Shown here one piece after another: positions 15,045 to 22,960 of a DNA stretch of 64,000 bases (position 1 is its first letter; each line of letters starts with the position of its first letter). A model generated the notes under the pieces. It worked only from the letters and a program-made list of their open reading frames with translations, was not told the DNA's origin and ran no database searches. The stretch covers positions 3,034,501-3,098,500 of the forward strand of contig NZ_AZUK01000001.1 of NCBI RefSeq assembly GCF_000527035.1. Direction: 5' to 3'. The translations under genes were made by a program, and so were the position numbers. Source of the stretch: Tolumonas lignilytica. Lineage in GTDB: Bacteria; Pseudomonadota; Gammaproteobacteria; Enterobacterales; Aeromonadaceae.

Positions 15045-15120
15045 GCTGTCGTAGCTCAATAGGGAGAGCAGCTGACCTGTAATCAGTTGGTTGTAGGTTA
15101 AATCCCTACCGACAGCACCA
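15045..15120 (+). tRNA. tRNA-Thr(TGT)
   Basis: A 76-nt cloverleaf with CCA encoded. Acceptor GCTGTCG/CGACAGC, D stem GCTC/GAGC, anticodon stem GCTGA/TCAGT with loop CCTGTAA, T stem GTAGG/CCTAC. Anticodon TGT (15078-15080) reads ACA. Position 33 is C instead of the near-universal U and the T-loop is TTAAATC (no C56), so function or folding may be altered. Confidence 0.85.
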
Positions 15121-15124
15121 ATTC

Positions 15125-15225
15125 GCTCCGGTTGCTAATGATGGCCTAAGGGTGGAGCTTATACCTCCATAAGCAATCACCAGATAAGTGATTTAACACT
15201 GGTTCGATTCCAGTCCGGAGCACCA
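15125..15225 (+). tRNA. long-variable-arm tRNA with TAT anticodon
   Basis: A 101-nt cloverleaf with encoded CCA. Acceptor GCTCCGG/CCGGAGC, perfect anticodon stem TGGAG/CTCCA with loop CTTATAC (anticodon TAT, 15160-15162, codon AUA), perfect T arm ACTGG-TTCGATT-CCAGT. A 28-nt variable region contains the 6-bp stem AATCAC/GTGATT. The D stem is weak (C-G, T-A) with GG in the loop. Long variable arms belong to Leu, Ser and Tyr tRNAs, not Ile; the discriminator base is A. Amino-acid identity is therefore uncertain. Confidence 0.75.
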
Positions 15226-15230
15226 ATTCA

Positions 15231-15307
15231 GGGTAGTAAGCATAAGTGGTACATGCGAACAGCTGTTAACCGTTAGACAGAAGGTTCGAATCCTTCACTG
15301 CCCGCCA
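15231..15307 (+). tRNA. tRNA-Asn(GTT)
   Basis: A 77-nt cloverleaf with encoded GCCA. Acceptor GGGTAGT/ACTGCCC (one T-G), D stem GCAT/ATGC, anticodon loop CTGTTAA (anticodon GTT, 15265-15267), T arm GAAGG-TTCGAAT-CCTTC. The anticodon stem AACAG/CCGTT has one A-C mismatch. Confidence 0.85.
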
Positions 15308-15469
15308 CATTCGACCGTTGCCTCTTGGTTCATTCACCTACGCAGGGGTTATCACTTTCAGATATCAGCAAACAATCGCCGGTCCCGGCAAATCATCATT
15401 TGTGTCTAATCGGCATTGCGTGTCGCGTGGTGGTGACGCTGGTATCTGATTCAAAAAACGGAGTGCTGT
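15308..15469. other. gap after tRNA array
   Basis: 162 bp with no gene, hairpin terminator or clear promoter seen. It ends in a GGAG ribosome site for the next gene. The 14917-15044 stretch before the tRNAs is similar, holding only short unsupported frames. Confidence 0.5.
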
Positions 15470-15679
15470 ATGTTTATACAGGTTAATAAGCAACTGCTAC
15501 GCAACCAGCAGTATGACGACGCACTCCGGCAAGCTTGCGACAAACTCAGCTCGCAAGGCATCAAGAATTTCATTCATTACGTTGAACCGTGCAGAGTAGT
15601 TGAGTTATTCGATCCACCACAACGACTCAAGGCGCAAATCGACCCAATGCGGGGTGGTATCTGGTTAATAAGGAGCTGA
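15470..15679 (+). CDS. small late protein
   Basis: 69 residues (MFIQVNKQLLRNQQYDDALR ... VEPCRVVELFDPPQ ... GGIWLIRS). It is the first of a run of small genes between the tRNAs and the terminase. Ribosome site ACGGAG. No family recognised. Confidence 0.6.
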   Translation: MFIQVNKQLLRNQQYDDALRQACDKLSSQGIKNFIHYVEPCRVVELFDPPQRLKAQIDPMRGGIWLIRS

Positions 15680-15680
15680 T

Positions 15681-15893
15681 ATGGGATTACTGGCTGTATT
15701 AGCTGCTGTCACGCTGATCGTGTTTATCCAGAACCTGGGTATATACGAAATAAACCGGCGCAGCAATAGACTGTCGTTTATCAAAGAGGCCTTTATGGAT
15801 GAGATCGTCAAATCAACTCAAGAAGCCGGATTTATTTGCGTCATCATCATTTTGTTTTACGCCTTCCAATATTTCGCAGACAAAACCCAATGA
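15681..15893 (+). CDS. small membrane protein with two helices
   Basis: 70 residues with two hydrophobic segments, LLAVLAAVTLIVFIQNLGI (3-21) and AGFICVIIILFYAFQYF (49-65), separated by a charged linker. Starts 1 bp after the previous stop. It might be a second holin/antiholin or a superinfection factor. No family recognised. Confidence 0.6.
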   Translation: MGLLAVLAAVTLIVFIQNLGIYEINRRSNRLSFIKEAFMDEIVKSTQEAGFICVIIILFYAFQYFADKTQ

Positions 15894-16123
15894 AGAAAGA
15901 ATTCGAAGTCTATGTTGCTGATGTCATCAAATGCGTCAGTGGTAAGAACGTCAAAGACATCGAGCATCTCGCGGCTGAAGAAACCAAGCGGAGGTTTATC
16001 CGGGCCGGGATCAAATTCGATGACCGGGAAGGGCTATATCCAATCGGTCACAGTCACGTTACCAAATCCGGAACCTACCAAGGTCATCCGATTATCAAAA
16101 TTGTTCAATACTTGGATGAATAA
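15890..16123 (+). CDS. small late protein
   Basis: 77 residues, starting in the previous stop (ATGA). Basic and helical at first (VKDIEHLAAEETKRRFIRAG), then a short beta-like C-terminus. No family recognised. Confidence 0.6.
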   Translation: MKKEFEVYVADVIKCVSGKNVKDIEHLAAEETKRRFIRAGIKFDDREGLYPIGHSHVTKSGTYQGHPIIKIVQYLDE

Positions 16124-16124
16124 C

Positions 16125-16391
16125 ATGGCATCTAAAAACACACCTAAAGCAGCATCTGTTTCTGATGATGAACGCCGCTGGCGCGCCCAGTCTGATGTGA
16201 GGACTTTGCAAGAAGCGGAGAAGATCCGCAGTGATAAGTCTCGGATGACTGAGGCACAGAAAGAGGCGAAATCACAACTCGACGCTATGGCTCAAATCGC
16301 CAAGGCCGCACCGGCCGCCAAGGCTCCAGTAAAGAAACCCGCATCAAACTCCATGGATGATTTCATTAAACAACGTGAATCCAGGAAATAA
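16125..16391 (+). CDS. small Ala/Lys-rich protein with scaffold-like tail
   Basis: 88 residues, highly charged and helical (DERRWRAQSDVRTLQEAEKIRSDKSRMTEAQKEAKSQL), then an Ala/Pro/Lys linker and the C-terminus SMDDFIKQRESRK. That tail resembles the scaffold protein's C-terminus at 23798's left neighbour (SLDEFMEQRAKK). The ATG at 16125 is used. Function unknown; an assembly role is inferred only from the tail. Confidence 0.65.
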   Translation: MASKNTPKAASVSDDERRWRAQSDVRTLQEAEKIRSDKSRMTEAQKEAKSQLDAMAQIAKAAPAAKAPVKKPASNSMDDFIKQRESRK

Positions 16392-16402
16392 GGATCGGAA
16401 AC

Positions 16403-16513
16403 ATGGCCGAACAACTCAACAAGAAGTCAGATAAATCCCCTGACAAAGAAAAGAAACCTGAATCCATGGAACAGTTTGCGGCTCGTCGTGAGCGCGAAGC
16501 CAAGAAACGTTAA
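16403..16513 (+). CDS. 36-residue basic protein with scaffold-like tail
   Basis: 36 codons behind AGGATCGGAA. The product is almost entirely charged (KKSDKSPDKEKKPESMEQF ... REREAKKR). Its ending SMEQFAARRER matches the tail of the preceding gene and of the scaffold. Too short for family assignment. Confidence 0.6.
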   Translation: MAEQLNKKSDKSPDKEKKPESMEQFAARREREAKKR

Positions 16514-16532
16514 CAACAAAGAGGAAATGTAA

Positions 16533-17000
16533 ATGGGTATTTACGATGGTAACGGCAACGCAAAAGCAGCCGCATATCCACTATCTGGTTCTGAGAACAT
16601 CCCGGCATCTACCGGCCTATCTGGCGGCGCTCAACCGCAGGATGAAGTTATCACACCAGACCAGCTCAATGGCTTCGGTCGCGCTAACGTAGCGATTGCG
16701 TATGCTGCGTCAATTACGCCTGATGTGTCGAAGCTGAATAAAGGCCTCGGTGTCGTTGCAACACTGACCGGCAACGTCACGCTGGCCAACCCAACCAATC
16801 TGGTAGCAGGCTCAAGCGCGAAGTGGGATATGGTGTTCACCCAAGATGGTACCGGATCGCGCACTCTGTCTTTCGGTACGGCTTACAAGAAAGTCGGCGG
16901 CGCAGTGGCGCTGTCTACCGCAGCGGGTTCTGTGGATGTAGTTCACTTCGTGTCTGATGGTACAACCGTGTACGTCACTATCGATAAGGCGTTTTCCTAA
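16533..17000 (+). CDS. probable virion surface/decoration protein
   Basis: 155 residues, Gly/Ala/Thr/Val-rich and predicted all-beta (GLGVVATLTGNVTLANPTNL ... FTQDGTGSRTLSFGTAYKK ... VVHFVSDGTTVYVTIDKAFS). A strong AGAGGAAATG ribosome site suggests high expression. Composition and position before the terminase suggest a structural protein, perhaps capsid decoration or fibre. No family recognised. Confidence 0.6.
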   Translation: MGIYDGNGNAKAAAYPLSGSENIPASTGLSGGAQPQDEVITPDQLNGFGRANVAIAYAASITPDVSKLNKGLGVVATLTGNVTLANPTNLVAGSSAKWDMVFTQDGTGSRTLSFGTAYKKVGGAVALSTAAGSVDVVHFVSDGTTVYVTIDKAFS

Positions 17001-17079
17001 TGTGATTGCCCTGCTTATGTGGGGCATCTTTTAAATGAGCTTTACATAAAAACTCATCTCAAAGATTTAAGGTTTAAAA

Positions 17080-17736
17080 ATGGCAGAACCAAAGCAAGAA
17101 AAAAAACAGGTTGATTGGGAAAGCCTAGAAACTGAATACAGAGCAGGGATTCTAAATAACTGCGAATTGGGTAAAAAGTATGGCGTTAGCGAAGGCGCCA
17201 TCCGAAAGAAAGCTAAAGCGCTTGATTGGGTTAAAGATATATCAGGGAAGATACAAGCAAGAGCCCAAGAGTTGGTACGAAAACGTGAAGTACGAGAAAA
17301 AGTACGAGAAGAGGAAAGTTCGAACCAACGCGTACTTATTGAGGCTACGGCCGAGGTTATTGCTGATGTTCAACTCAACCAGCGCAAGGATATTACCCGA
17401 ACTCGCGGATTGGTAATGAAGATGCTTGCAGAGTTAGAGGCCGAAACAGATAACATTGATTTGTTCGAACAGCTCGGCGAAATGATGCGCCGTGAGAACG
17501 ATAAGGGCATCGATAAGCTCAACGATCTCTATCACAAGGTGATCAGTCTTGCCGGAAGGAGTAAGACAATAAAAGACTTGTCCGACTCTTTGAAAACGCT
17601 GGTTGCTCTCGAACGCCAAGCCTTCAATATCCCTGATGACCCAAGCAAAGTTGAATTGTCTGGACCGAATGGTCAGCCACTAAATTCTGAAAAAATGTCT
17701 GCCGAAGAGGCATACAAAGCACTGCTGAATAAATAA
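17080..17736 (+). CDS. terminase small subunit
   Basis: A 218-residue protein. The N-terminal helix-turn-helix (YRAGILNNCELGKKYGVSEGAIRKKAKALDW, about 21-51) is followed by long charged helices and a C-terminal tail. This fits phage small terminases, which recognise the packaging site and regulate the large subunit. Its stop overlaps the large-subunit start by 1 bp. Plausibly the packaging site lies in or near this gene, as in P22. Confidence 0.8.
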   Translation: MAEPKQEKKQVDWESLETEYRAGILNNCELGKKYGVSEGAIRKKAKALDWVKDISGKIQARAQELVRKREVREKVREEESSNQRVLIEATAEVIADVQLNQRKDITRTRGLVMKMLAELEAETDNIDLFEQLGEMMRRENDKGIDKLNDLYHKVISLAGRSKTIKDLSDSLKTLVALERQAFNIPDDPSKVELSGPNGQPLNSEKMSAEEAYKALLNK

Positions 17737-19274
17737 TGCCGTTACCAGATTGGTTTGATTTCCGTCACCCTGATTACAACCGGGTGTATAAGTTGCGATC
17801 TGAGCGTTTGGAGTTGATGCGCAATACTCCTGGCATGGCGAATGGCTTAAAGGATTATTACGCAGAGAATCCGTCTGATTTCATTAATGACTGGGGCATG
17901 ACATTCGACCCGCGTAACGCCGAGATCGGATTACCCAACACCATTCCATTTCTTCTGTTCCCAAAGCAAGCGCAGTTTATTGATTGGTTGATCGCCAGGT
18001 GGAAAAGCCGAGAGGATGGGCTTGTCGAAAAATCGCGTGATATGGGGTTGTCCTGGTTATGCGTGGCTGCTGCGGCATGGATGTGGCTATTCAAGCCTGG
18101 AACAGTTGTTGGTTTTGGGTCACGCAAAGAAGAATACGTCGATAAGCTTGGTGATCCGAAATCTCTATTCTGGAAATGCCGCCAGTTCATCAATTTGTTG
18201 CCGGAAGAGTTTCGCCCTGTTGGGTACGATGAAAAGAAACATGCGCCACATATGCGGATCATTAATCCCGAAACAGGCTCAACAATCATCGGTGAGGCTG
18301 GGGATAATATCGGACGTGGTAACCGCACATCGATTTATCTGAAAGACGAATCTGCGTTCTACGACCGACCAGAAACGATTGATGCGGCACTATCTCAGAC
18401 GTCTAACTGCAAGATTGATATCTCAACACCAAACGGTAACGGGAATCCGTTCTACAAAAAGCGCCACTCTGGGAAAATTCCGGTATTCACGTTTCACTGG
18501 CGCGATGATCCGCGCAAAGACGATGCGTGGTATCAGAAACAAATAAACTCTCTTGACCCCATTATTGTCGCCCAGGAAATTGACATTGATTACAACTCAT
18601 CACGAGGCGATGTCTGGATCACGGGCGACTTAGTCACCGCGGCTCAAGGTAACGGCCCTGCTGATGTTGAAGCGGTTGGTGGTTGGGTTGTTGGTGTCGA
18701 TGCTGCGCACATGGGGGACGATGAGTCAGTGATCCACAAGCGCAAAGGGCGACTGAATTTACCGCAGGTATTTCGCAGGGGAGCTGATGGTCAGCAATTG
18801 GCCGGCGCCGTTGAGGAAGAGTGTCGGCAGATAGAAGATTCTGGTGGCTGGATCCACTCAATCATCATTGAATTGGATGGCCCAGGGGTTTCCGCATACG
18901 ACTTTCTAAAAAAAGGGAAGTACGCAGCTCTGGTTCTTGGTGTTCACACTGGCACTAGGCTTAAAGACGACCGGAATTACAATCTCAAAGCGAGACTGTG
19001 GCGAACGGCGCGGGATTACCTGAAAGACTATCCAGTCTGCCTGCCAAACGATTCAGAGCTTAAGTCACAGCTATCATCATACAGATACGGTTATCGTGAC
19101 GGCATGCTGCTAATGCAAAGCAAAAAAGAGTACAAGTCTGAAACAGGGAAATCTCCTGACCGGGCAGACGCATTTGTGCTTACATTTGCTGCGCCAGAAA
19201 AACCCATGAAGAAACCAGAAGAATACAAGCCAAATATCCTGCCTAAGGGCATGAACGGAGGGTGGATGAGATGA
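17736..19274 (+). CDS. terminase large subunit
   Basis: A 512-residue packaging ATPase/nuclease. A Walker A-like KSRDMGLSW (about 96-104), Walker B TSIYLKDESAFYD (about 200-212) and coupling motif ISTPNGNGNPF form the ATPase. The RNase-H-like nuclease half has Asp motifs GVDAAHMGDDES (about 320-331), IIELDGPG and a final DRADAFVLTFA. It translocates DNA into the prohead through the portal and cuts it when full. Full length for the family. Confidence 0.93.
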   Translation: MPLPDWFDFRHPDYNRVYKLRSERLELMRNTPGMANGLKDYYAENPSDFINDWGMTFDPRNAEIGLPNTIPFLLFPKQAQFIDWLIARWKSREDGLVEKSRDMGLSWLCVAAAAWMWLFKPGTVVGFGSRKEEYVDKLGDPKSLFWKCRQFINLLPEEFRPVGYDEKKHAPHMRIINPETGSTIIGEAGDNIGRGNRTSIYLKDESAFYDRPETIDAALSQTSNCKIDISTPNGNGNPFYKKRHSGKIPVFTFHWRDDPRKDDAWYQKQINSLDPIIVAQEIDIDYNSSRGDVWITGDLVTAAQGNGPADVEAVGGWVVGVDAAHMGDDESVIHKRKGRLNLPQVFRRGADGQQLAGAVEEECRQIEDSGGWIHSIIIELDGPGVSAYDFLKKGKYAALVLGVHTGTRLKDDRNYNLKARLWRTARDYLKDYPVCLPNDSELKSQLSSYRYGYRDGMLLMQSKKEYKSETGKSPDRADAFVLTFAAPEKPMKKPEEYKPNILPKGMNGGWMR

Positions 19275-19441
19275 GTAAATTTTCAGACGCATACAAACTA
19301 AAAGTACAACGCCAAACGTTGTTGGATAGTATCGATGCGGAAGTGGGATGCAAAAGCACTAATGAAATGCTGGTTGAATTACTTAAATCGGTGCGTGAAG
19401 CAAAAAACAATCTAACTGAAGTTAGCGAGTCATCACATTGA
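19271..19441 (+). CDS. small protein after terminase
   Basis: 56 residues starting inside the terminase stop (ATGA). Helical (YKLKVQRQTLLDSIDAEVGC ... TNEMLVELLKSVREAKNNL), with no family recognised. Separated from the portal gene by a promoter and terminator. Confidence 0.6.
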   Translation: MSKFSDAYKLKVQRQTLLDSIDAEVGCKSTNEMLVELLKSVREAKNNLTEVSESSH

Positions 19442-19456
19442 TGCACTGTATAAATA

Positions 19457-19484
19457 TTGACTACTTTTCGGTAGTTGGTAGAAT
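19457..19484 (+). promoter_or_regulatory. possible promoter before the portal gene
   Basis: TTGACT (19457-19462), a 16-bp spacer and TAGAAT (19479-19484), in a 119-bp gap inside the late operon. It is followed by an intrinsic terminator, so a transcript from it would be short unless antiterminated. Confidence 0.5.
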
Positions 19485-19512
19485 TCTCCAATAATACGAA
19501 TTCCTGTCTGTA

Positions 19513-19537
19513 ACCCGCCATTGAGCGGGTTTTTGCG
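19513..19537 (+). terminator. hairpin terminator inside the late operon
   Basis: The stem ACCCGC (19513-19518)/GCGGGT (19525-19530) is followed by TTTT. It lies between terminase and portal genes, so passage needs Q-modified polymerase. Confidence 0.75.
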
Positions 19538-19560
19538 TTTCTGGCCCTCAGAAAATCTCT

Positions 19561-21735
19561 ATGACCCGAAAAAAAAGCAAAGACTCTGTGAGCGAAAATC
19601 TCACGGAGGATCAGGTTATTGTCAAAGAAGCCAAAGAACGGTTTAAGCGTGCGATGGAGTGGGAGTCTGACTTCCGTAAACTCTTTATCGAAGACGTTAA
19701 ATTCGGCATGGCTGACCCTGACAACCAATGGGCATGGCCTGATGCTATCCGCAGGAACCGTGAGATTGACGATAAGCCGTGTTTGACTATTAACAAAGCT
19801 AAGCAGCACTGCCTGCAAATCGTCAATGACAACAGACAACATTCCCCGCAAATCAAAATTCACCCTGTCGGTGATGGTGCTGATCTCGAATCAGCTAAAA
19901 TACTAGACGGGGTTGTACGTCACATCGAATACCGATCGGCAGCCCAAGGCGCATATAACACTGCTCAAGAATTTTCTGTCTTTGGTGGTATTGGGTTCTG
20001 GCGCGTCATTACTGAGTACATTTCCGATGACTCATTTGATCAAGATATTCGTATCAGTCGTGTCCGTGACCCAATGTCTGTATTACTCGATCCAGACATT
20101 AAAGAGGTTGATGGTTCAGATGCTAATTTCGCCTTTGTTTTCTCCGATCTAACGAAAGAGGAATACAAATACAAATACGGCGACAAGGCAGCAGAAAAAG
20201 CCACTGACTATGTGCTTGATATGAATTTCGGCTGGAATACGCCAGATCACATCCGTGTAGCTGAATATTTCCGCATAAATCTCTCAAAAGGCATGATTGC
20301 CGCTGTCAGTTCTGATGACATTGAAGCCATTCCAGGCGCAACCACTAACGTATTCAAACAATGGGAACTAGATACTGATACCTGGGATGTCATCGTTAAC
20401 CTGCCTAACACCAAAACCCGCCAAGTCGATCGCCGAGAAATTCAGTATTTCAAAATTGCTGGCGAAGAAATCATTGAGCGCACCATTATTCCCTGCGATT
20501 ACATCCCGATCATTCGTGTTGTCGGTGAAGAGATGGTTATCGAAGGTAAGCTTGAGCGAAAAGGACATATTCGCAGCATTAAAGACGCGCAAAGGATGTA
20601 CAACTACTGGACATCATCAGCGGTTGAGCATGTGGCGCTGCAAAACAAGGTGCCGTATATCGGGCCAACCAAAGCCTTTGAGGGGAATGAAAACTACTGG
20701 TCTGCCGCTAATACCGACAATCTGGCATATCTTCCATACAACCACACTGACGAAGCTGGAAACCCAATTCCACGCCCTGAGCGACAACAGCCACCACAAA
20801 CATCACAAGCTTACATGCAAGGCATGCAGGTAGCCGCCAATGAAATGATGATGGTGACTGGCCAATATCAGGCTGTGATGGGTCAGCAATCGAATGAAAC
20901 CTCTGGTATCGCCATTCAAAACCGCCAGCGTCAAGGCGATAACGCCACTTATCACTACATAGACCATCTTTCATCTGCCATTCGATTTACCGGACGCATC
21001 CTTGTTTCCATGATCCCGCGCGTGTACGACACCCCTCGTATCCTTCGCATTTTGGGTGAGGATGGGGTAGAGGATTTCGTGCATGTGGATCCAATGGCAC
21101 AGCAGGCCCTGCAGAAACAACAAATGCAGCAGCAAGAAGAAATAAAACACATTTTGAATCCGAAAATCGGAACTTATGACGTCGCTGTCGATACCGGACC
21201 GGCATATTCAACTCGCCGCCAAGAAGCCTTTGCGGCTATGACGCAAATCATGGGGAAGAACGGGGAATTGATGAAAGCCGCGGGCGATCTGATGTTCAAG
21301 GCTGCTGACTTCCCGATGGCGCAGGATATTGCTGAACGCCTCAATCGCATGGTTCCTCCGCAACTGAAGGGGGAAGGGCCAGACCCACAAGTTCAGGCTC
21401 TCCAGCAGCAGCTACAGCAGGCACAACTCGCTAACCAGAAACTTATGGAAGCGATGGATAAATACAAGACTGAGCGTGAATCTGGAATGCTGCGAGCGAA
21501 TGCCGATGCCTATCGAGCTGAAACTGATCGCGCTGTGGCTATGCACAATGCCGAAATGGACAGGAAGCAGTTTATCCATGATGTCGCTACATCCATGCTT
21601 CAGATGCAAAACCAGCAAAATGCTGGTGCAGTTCAGGGTGGTCAGGACGCATCAATCATCAGCCAGCAAGCACCGAATCAAGTGATGACGCAGCCACCCC
21701 AACAACAAATTCCAAATCAGCAACCCAATCAATAA
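19561..21735 (+). CDS. P22-type portal protein
   Basis: A 724-residue protein, almost exactly the length of P22 gp1. Family-like segments include NQWAWPDAIRRNREIDDKPCL (about 58-78), EFSVFGGIGFWRV and RDPMSVLLDPDIKEVDGSDA. The C-terminal ~120 residues are a long helix rich in Gln and Ala (LQQQLQQAQLANQKLMEAMD), like the P22 barrel helix. Dodecameric portals sit at one capsid vertex, conduct DNA and signal headful packaging. Confidence 0.93.
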   Translation: MTRKKSKDSVSENLTEDQVIVKEAKERFKRAMEWESDFRKLFIEDVKFGMADPDNQWAWPDAIRRNREIDDKPCLTINKAKQHCLQIVNDNRQHSPQIKIHPVGDGADLESAKILDGVVRHIEYRSAAQGAYNTAQEFSVFGGIGFWRVITEYISDDSFDQDIRISRVRDPMSVLLDPDIKEVDGSDANFAFVFSDLTKEEYKYKYGDKAAEKATDYVLDMNFGWNTPDHIRVAEYFRINLSKGMIAAVSSDDIEAIPGATTNVFKQWELDTDTWDVIVNLPNTKTRQVDRREIQYFKIAGEEIIERTIIPCDYIPIIRVVGEEMVIEGKLERKGHIRSIKDAQRMYNYWTSSAVEHVALQNKVPYIGPTKAFEGNENYWSAANTDNLAYLPYNHTDEAGNPIPRPERQQPPQTSQAYMQGMQVAANEMMMVTGQYQAVMGQQSNETSGIAIQNRQRQGDNATYHYIDHLSSAIRFTGRILVSMIPRVYDTPRILRILGEDGVEDFVHVDPMAQQALQKQQMQQQEEIKHILNPKIGTYDVAVDTGPAYSTRRQEAFAAMTQIMGKNGELMKAAGDLMFKAADFPMAQDIAERLNRMVPPQLKGEGPDPQVQALQQQLQQAQLANQKLMEAMDKYKTERESGMLRANADAYRAETDRAVAMHNAEMDRKQFIHDVATSMLQMQNQQNAGAVQGGQDASIISQQAPNQVMTQPPQQQIPNQQPNQ

Positions 21736-21812
21736 CTAATTCCTAACCACGTTACTCGGTTCTGCCCCGCAGCGCTGAGGGGCGATCTATTGTCTTAACC
21801 GGAGATAACACA

Positions 21813-22856
21813 ATGCAATTCCAAGGTATCGCAAGCGATAACCCCACGGTTGAAAACATCGTCATCACGAAACTCATTTTTGAATCTTATCAAGATGGCA
21901 TTACTGCAACTGCAGGTGGCGGTCAGTCTAACGCTTATCAGATGCTGTATGAAACAAACCGCATCACAACCGTTGCTAATATCGGCGACTCAGTAAAACT
22001 GCCTGCGGCACAGGCCGGTTTGACCATGTTCGTCATCAACCATGGTGCTAACGCAATGCAGGTATATGGCACAGGCACAGACACCATTGATGATGTCGCT
22101 GCGGCATCTGGTGTTAGTCAGATGGCTGGCTCAAATGTGATGTACACCTGCACAACAAATGGTCTGTGGTACTCCAATGGGATCGGTACAGGCTATTCAG
22201 GACAACTGCCAACCACCAGTTACACCAATGGTATTACGGCACGCGCAGGTGGCGGTCAATCATCAGCTATACAGTTAACTACCAACATTAACCGTGTTAC
22301 CACCGTAGCCACTGCGGGAGATTCGGTAAAACTGCCCGCATCCGCGCCAGGTCTGCAAATTATAGTGGTTAACTCCGGTGCGAACTCGATGCAAGTATTC
22401 GGCGCTGGTACAGATACGATCAATGGCGTTGCTACCGCTACCGGCATCAGCCAGATGCCAAACTCTGTCTATAACTACGTTTGCACGGTTGCCGGTACGT
22501 GGGTTTGTGAAAGTGTCGGGCAAGGATTTTCAGGTAACTACCCAACAGTATCAACTGCCAGCGCATTAACGGCAAAAGCTGGCGGCGGTCAAGCAGGTGC
22601 AACACTTGCTTCATCATCTATCAACCGATTCTCAACTGTGGCCACTGCAGGTGACTCTGGGATTTTGCCCGCATCAGCTCCGGGCATGCAGATCACCGTC
22701 ATCAATGCTGGTGCGGCTTCAATGAACCTATTCCCGGCAACCGGCGAACAAATCAACTCCGCTGGTGCGAACACCGCTTACGCCATCGCAGCAGGTAAAA
22801 CTGCCCTGCTTTCCTGTGCAATCACAGGTCAATGGCATGCCGTGCTATCAGCTTAA
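21813..22856 (+). CDS. virion protein with three tandem repeats
   Basis: A 347-residue protein made of three ~105-residue repeats after a ~28-residue leader. Each starts with a GITARAGGGQS-type motif, has TTVATAGDSVKLPASAPG in the middle and ends in a CTxxGxW strand; the third is the most diverged. The repeats are all-beta and Gly/Ala/Thr rich. It sits between portal and scaffold, where P22 has no gene, and has its own strong terminator. A capsid decoration or fibre-type role is inferred. Confidence 0.7.
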   Translation: MQFQGIASDNPTVENIVITKLIFESYQDGITATAGGGQSNAYQMLYETNRITTVANIGDSVKLPAAQAGLTMFVINHGANAMQVYGTGTDTIDDVAAASGVSQMAGSNVMYTCTTNGLWYSNGIGTGYSGQLPTTSYTNGITARAGGGQSSAIQLTTNINRVTTVATAGDSVKLPASAPGLQIIVVNSGANSMQVFGAGTDTINGVATATGISQMPNSVYNYVCTVAGTWVCESVGQGFSGNYPTVSTASALTAKAGGGQAGATLASSSINRFSTVATAGDSGILPASAPGMQITVINAGAASMNLFPATGEQINSAGANTAYAIAAGKTALLSCAITGQWHAVLSA

Positions 22857-22878
22857 TTAAAGCCAAATTCACCAACTT

Positions 22879-22905
22879 AAGGCGCCCCTAAAAAGGCGCC
22901 TTTTT
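22879..22905 (+). terminator. intrinsic terminator after the triple-repeat gene
   Basis: AAGGCGCC/GGCGCCTT stem with an 8-nt loop and a run of five T, 22 bp after the stop. Confidence 0.85.
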
Positions 22906-22960
22906 CGTTCCTGCGTAGCGGTGCGCCATCACCGTGTAAATCTCTTGAGGCTAATCACTC

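Noticed and set aside
14955-15062. 35-codon frame starting MSNAGKHREVCAQ before the tRNAs
   Set aside because: It runs into the tRNA-Thr gene, and an alternative 9-codon frame with GGAGG at 15008 competes with it; neither has support beyond a ribosome-site-like sequence.
21060-21735. Gln-rich repeats in the portal C-terminus as a possible separate gene or repeat element
   Set aside because: They are in frame with the portal, whose total length matches P22 gp1; a Gln/Ala-rich helix is normal there.
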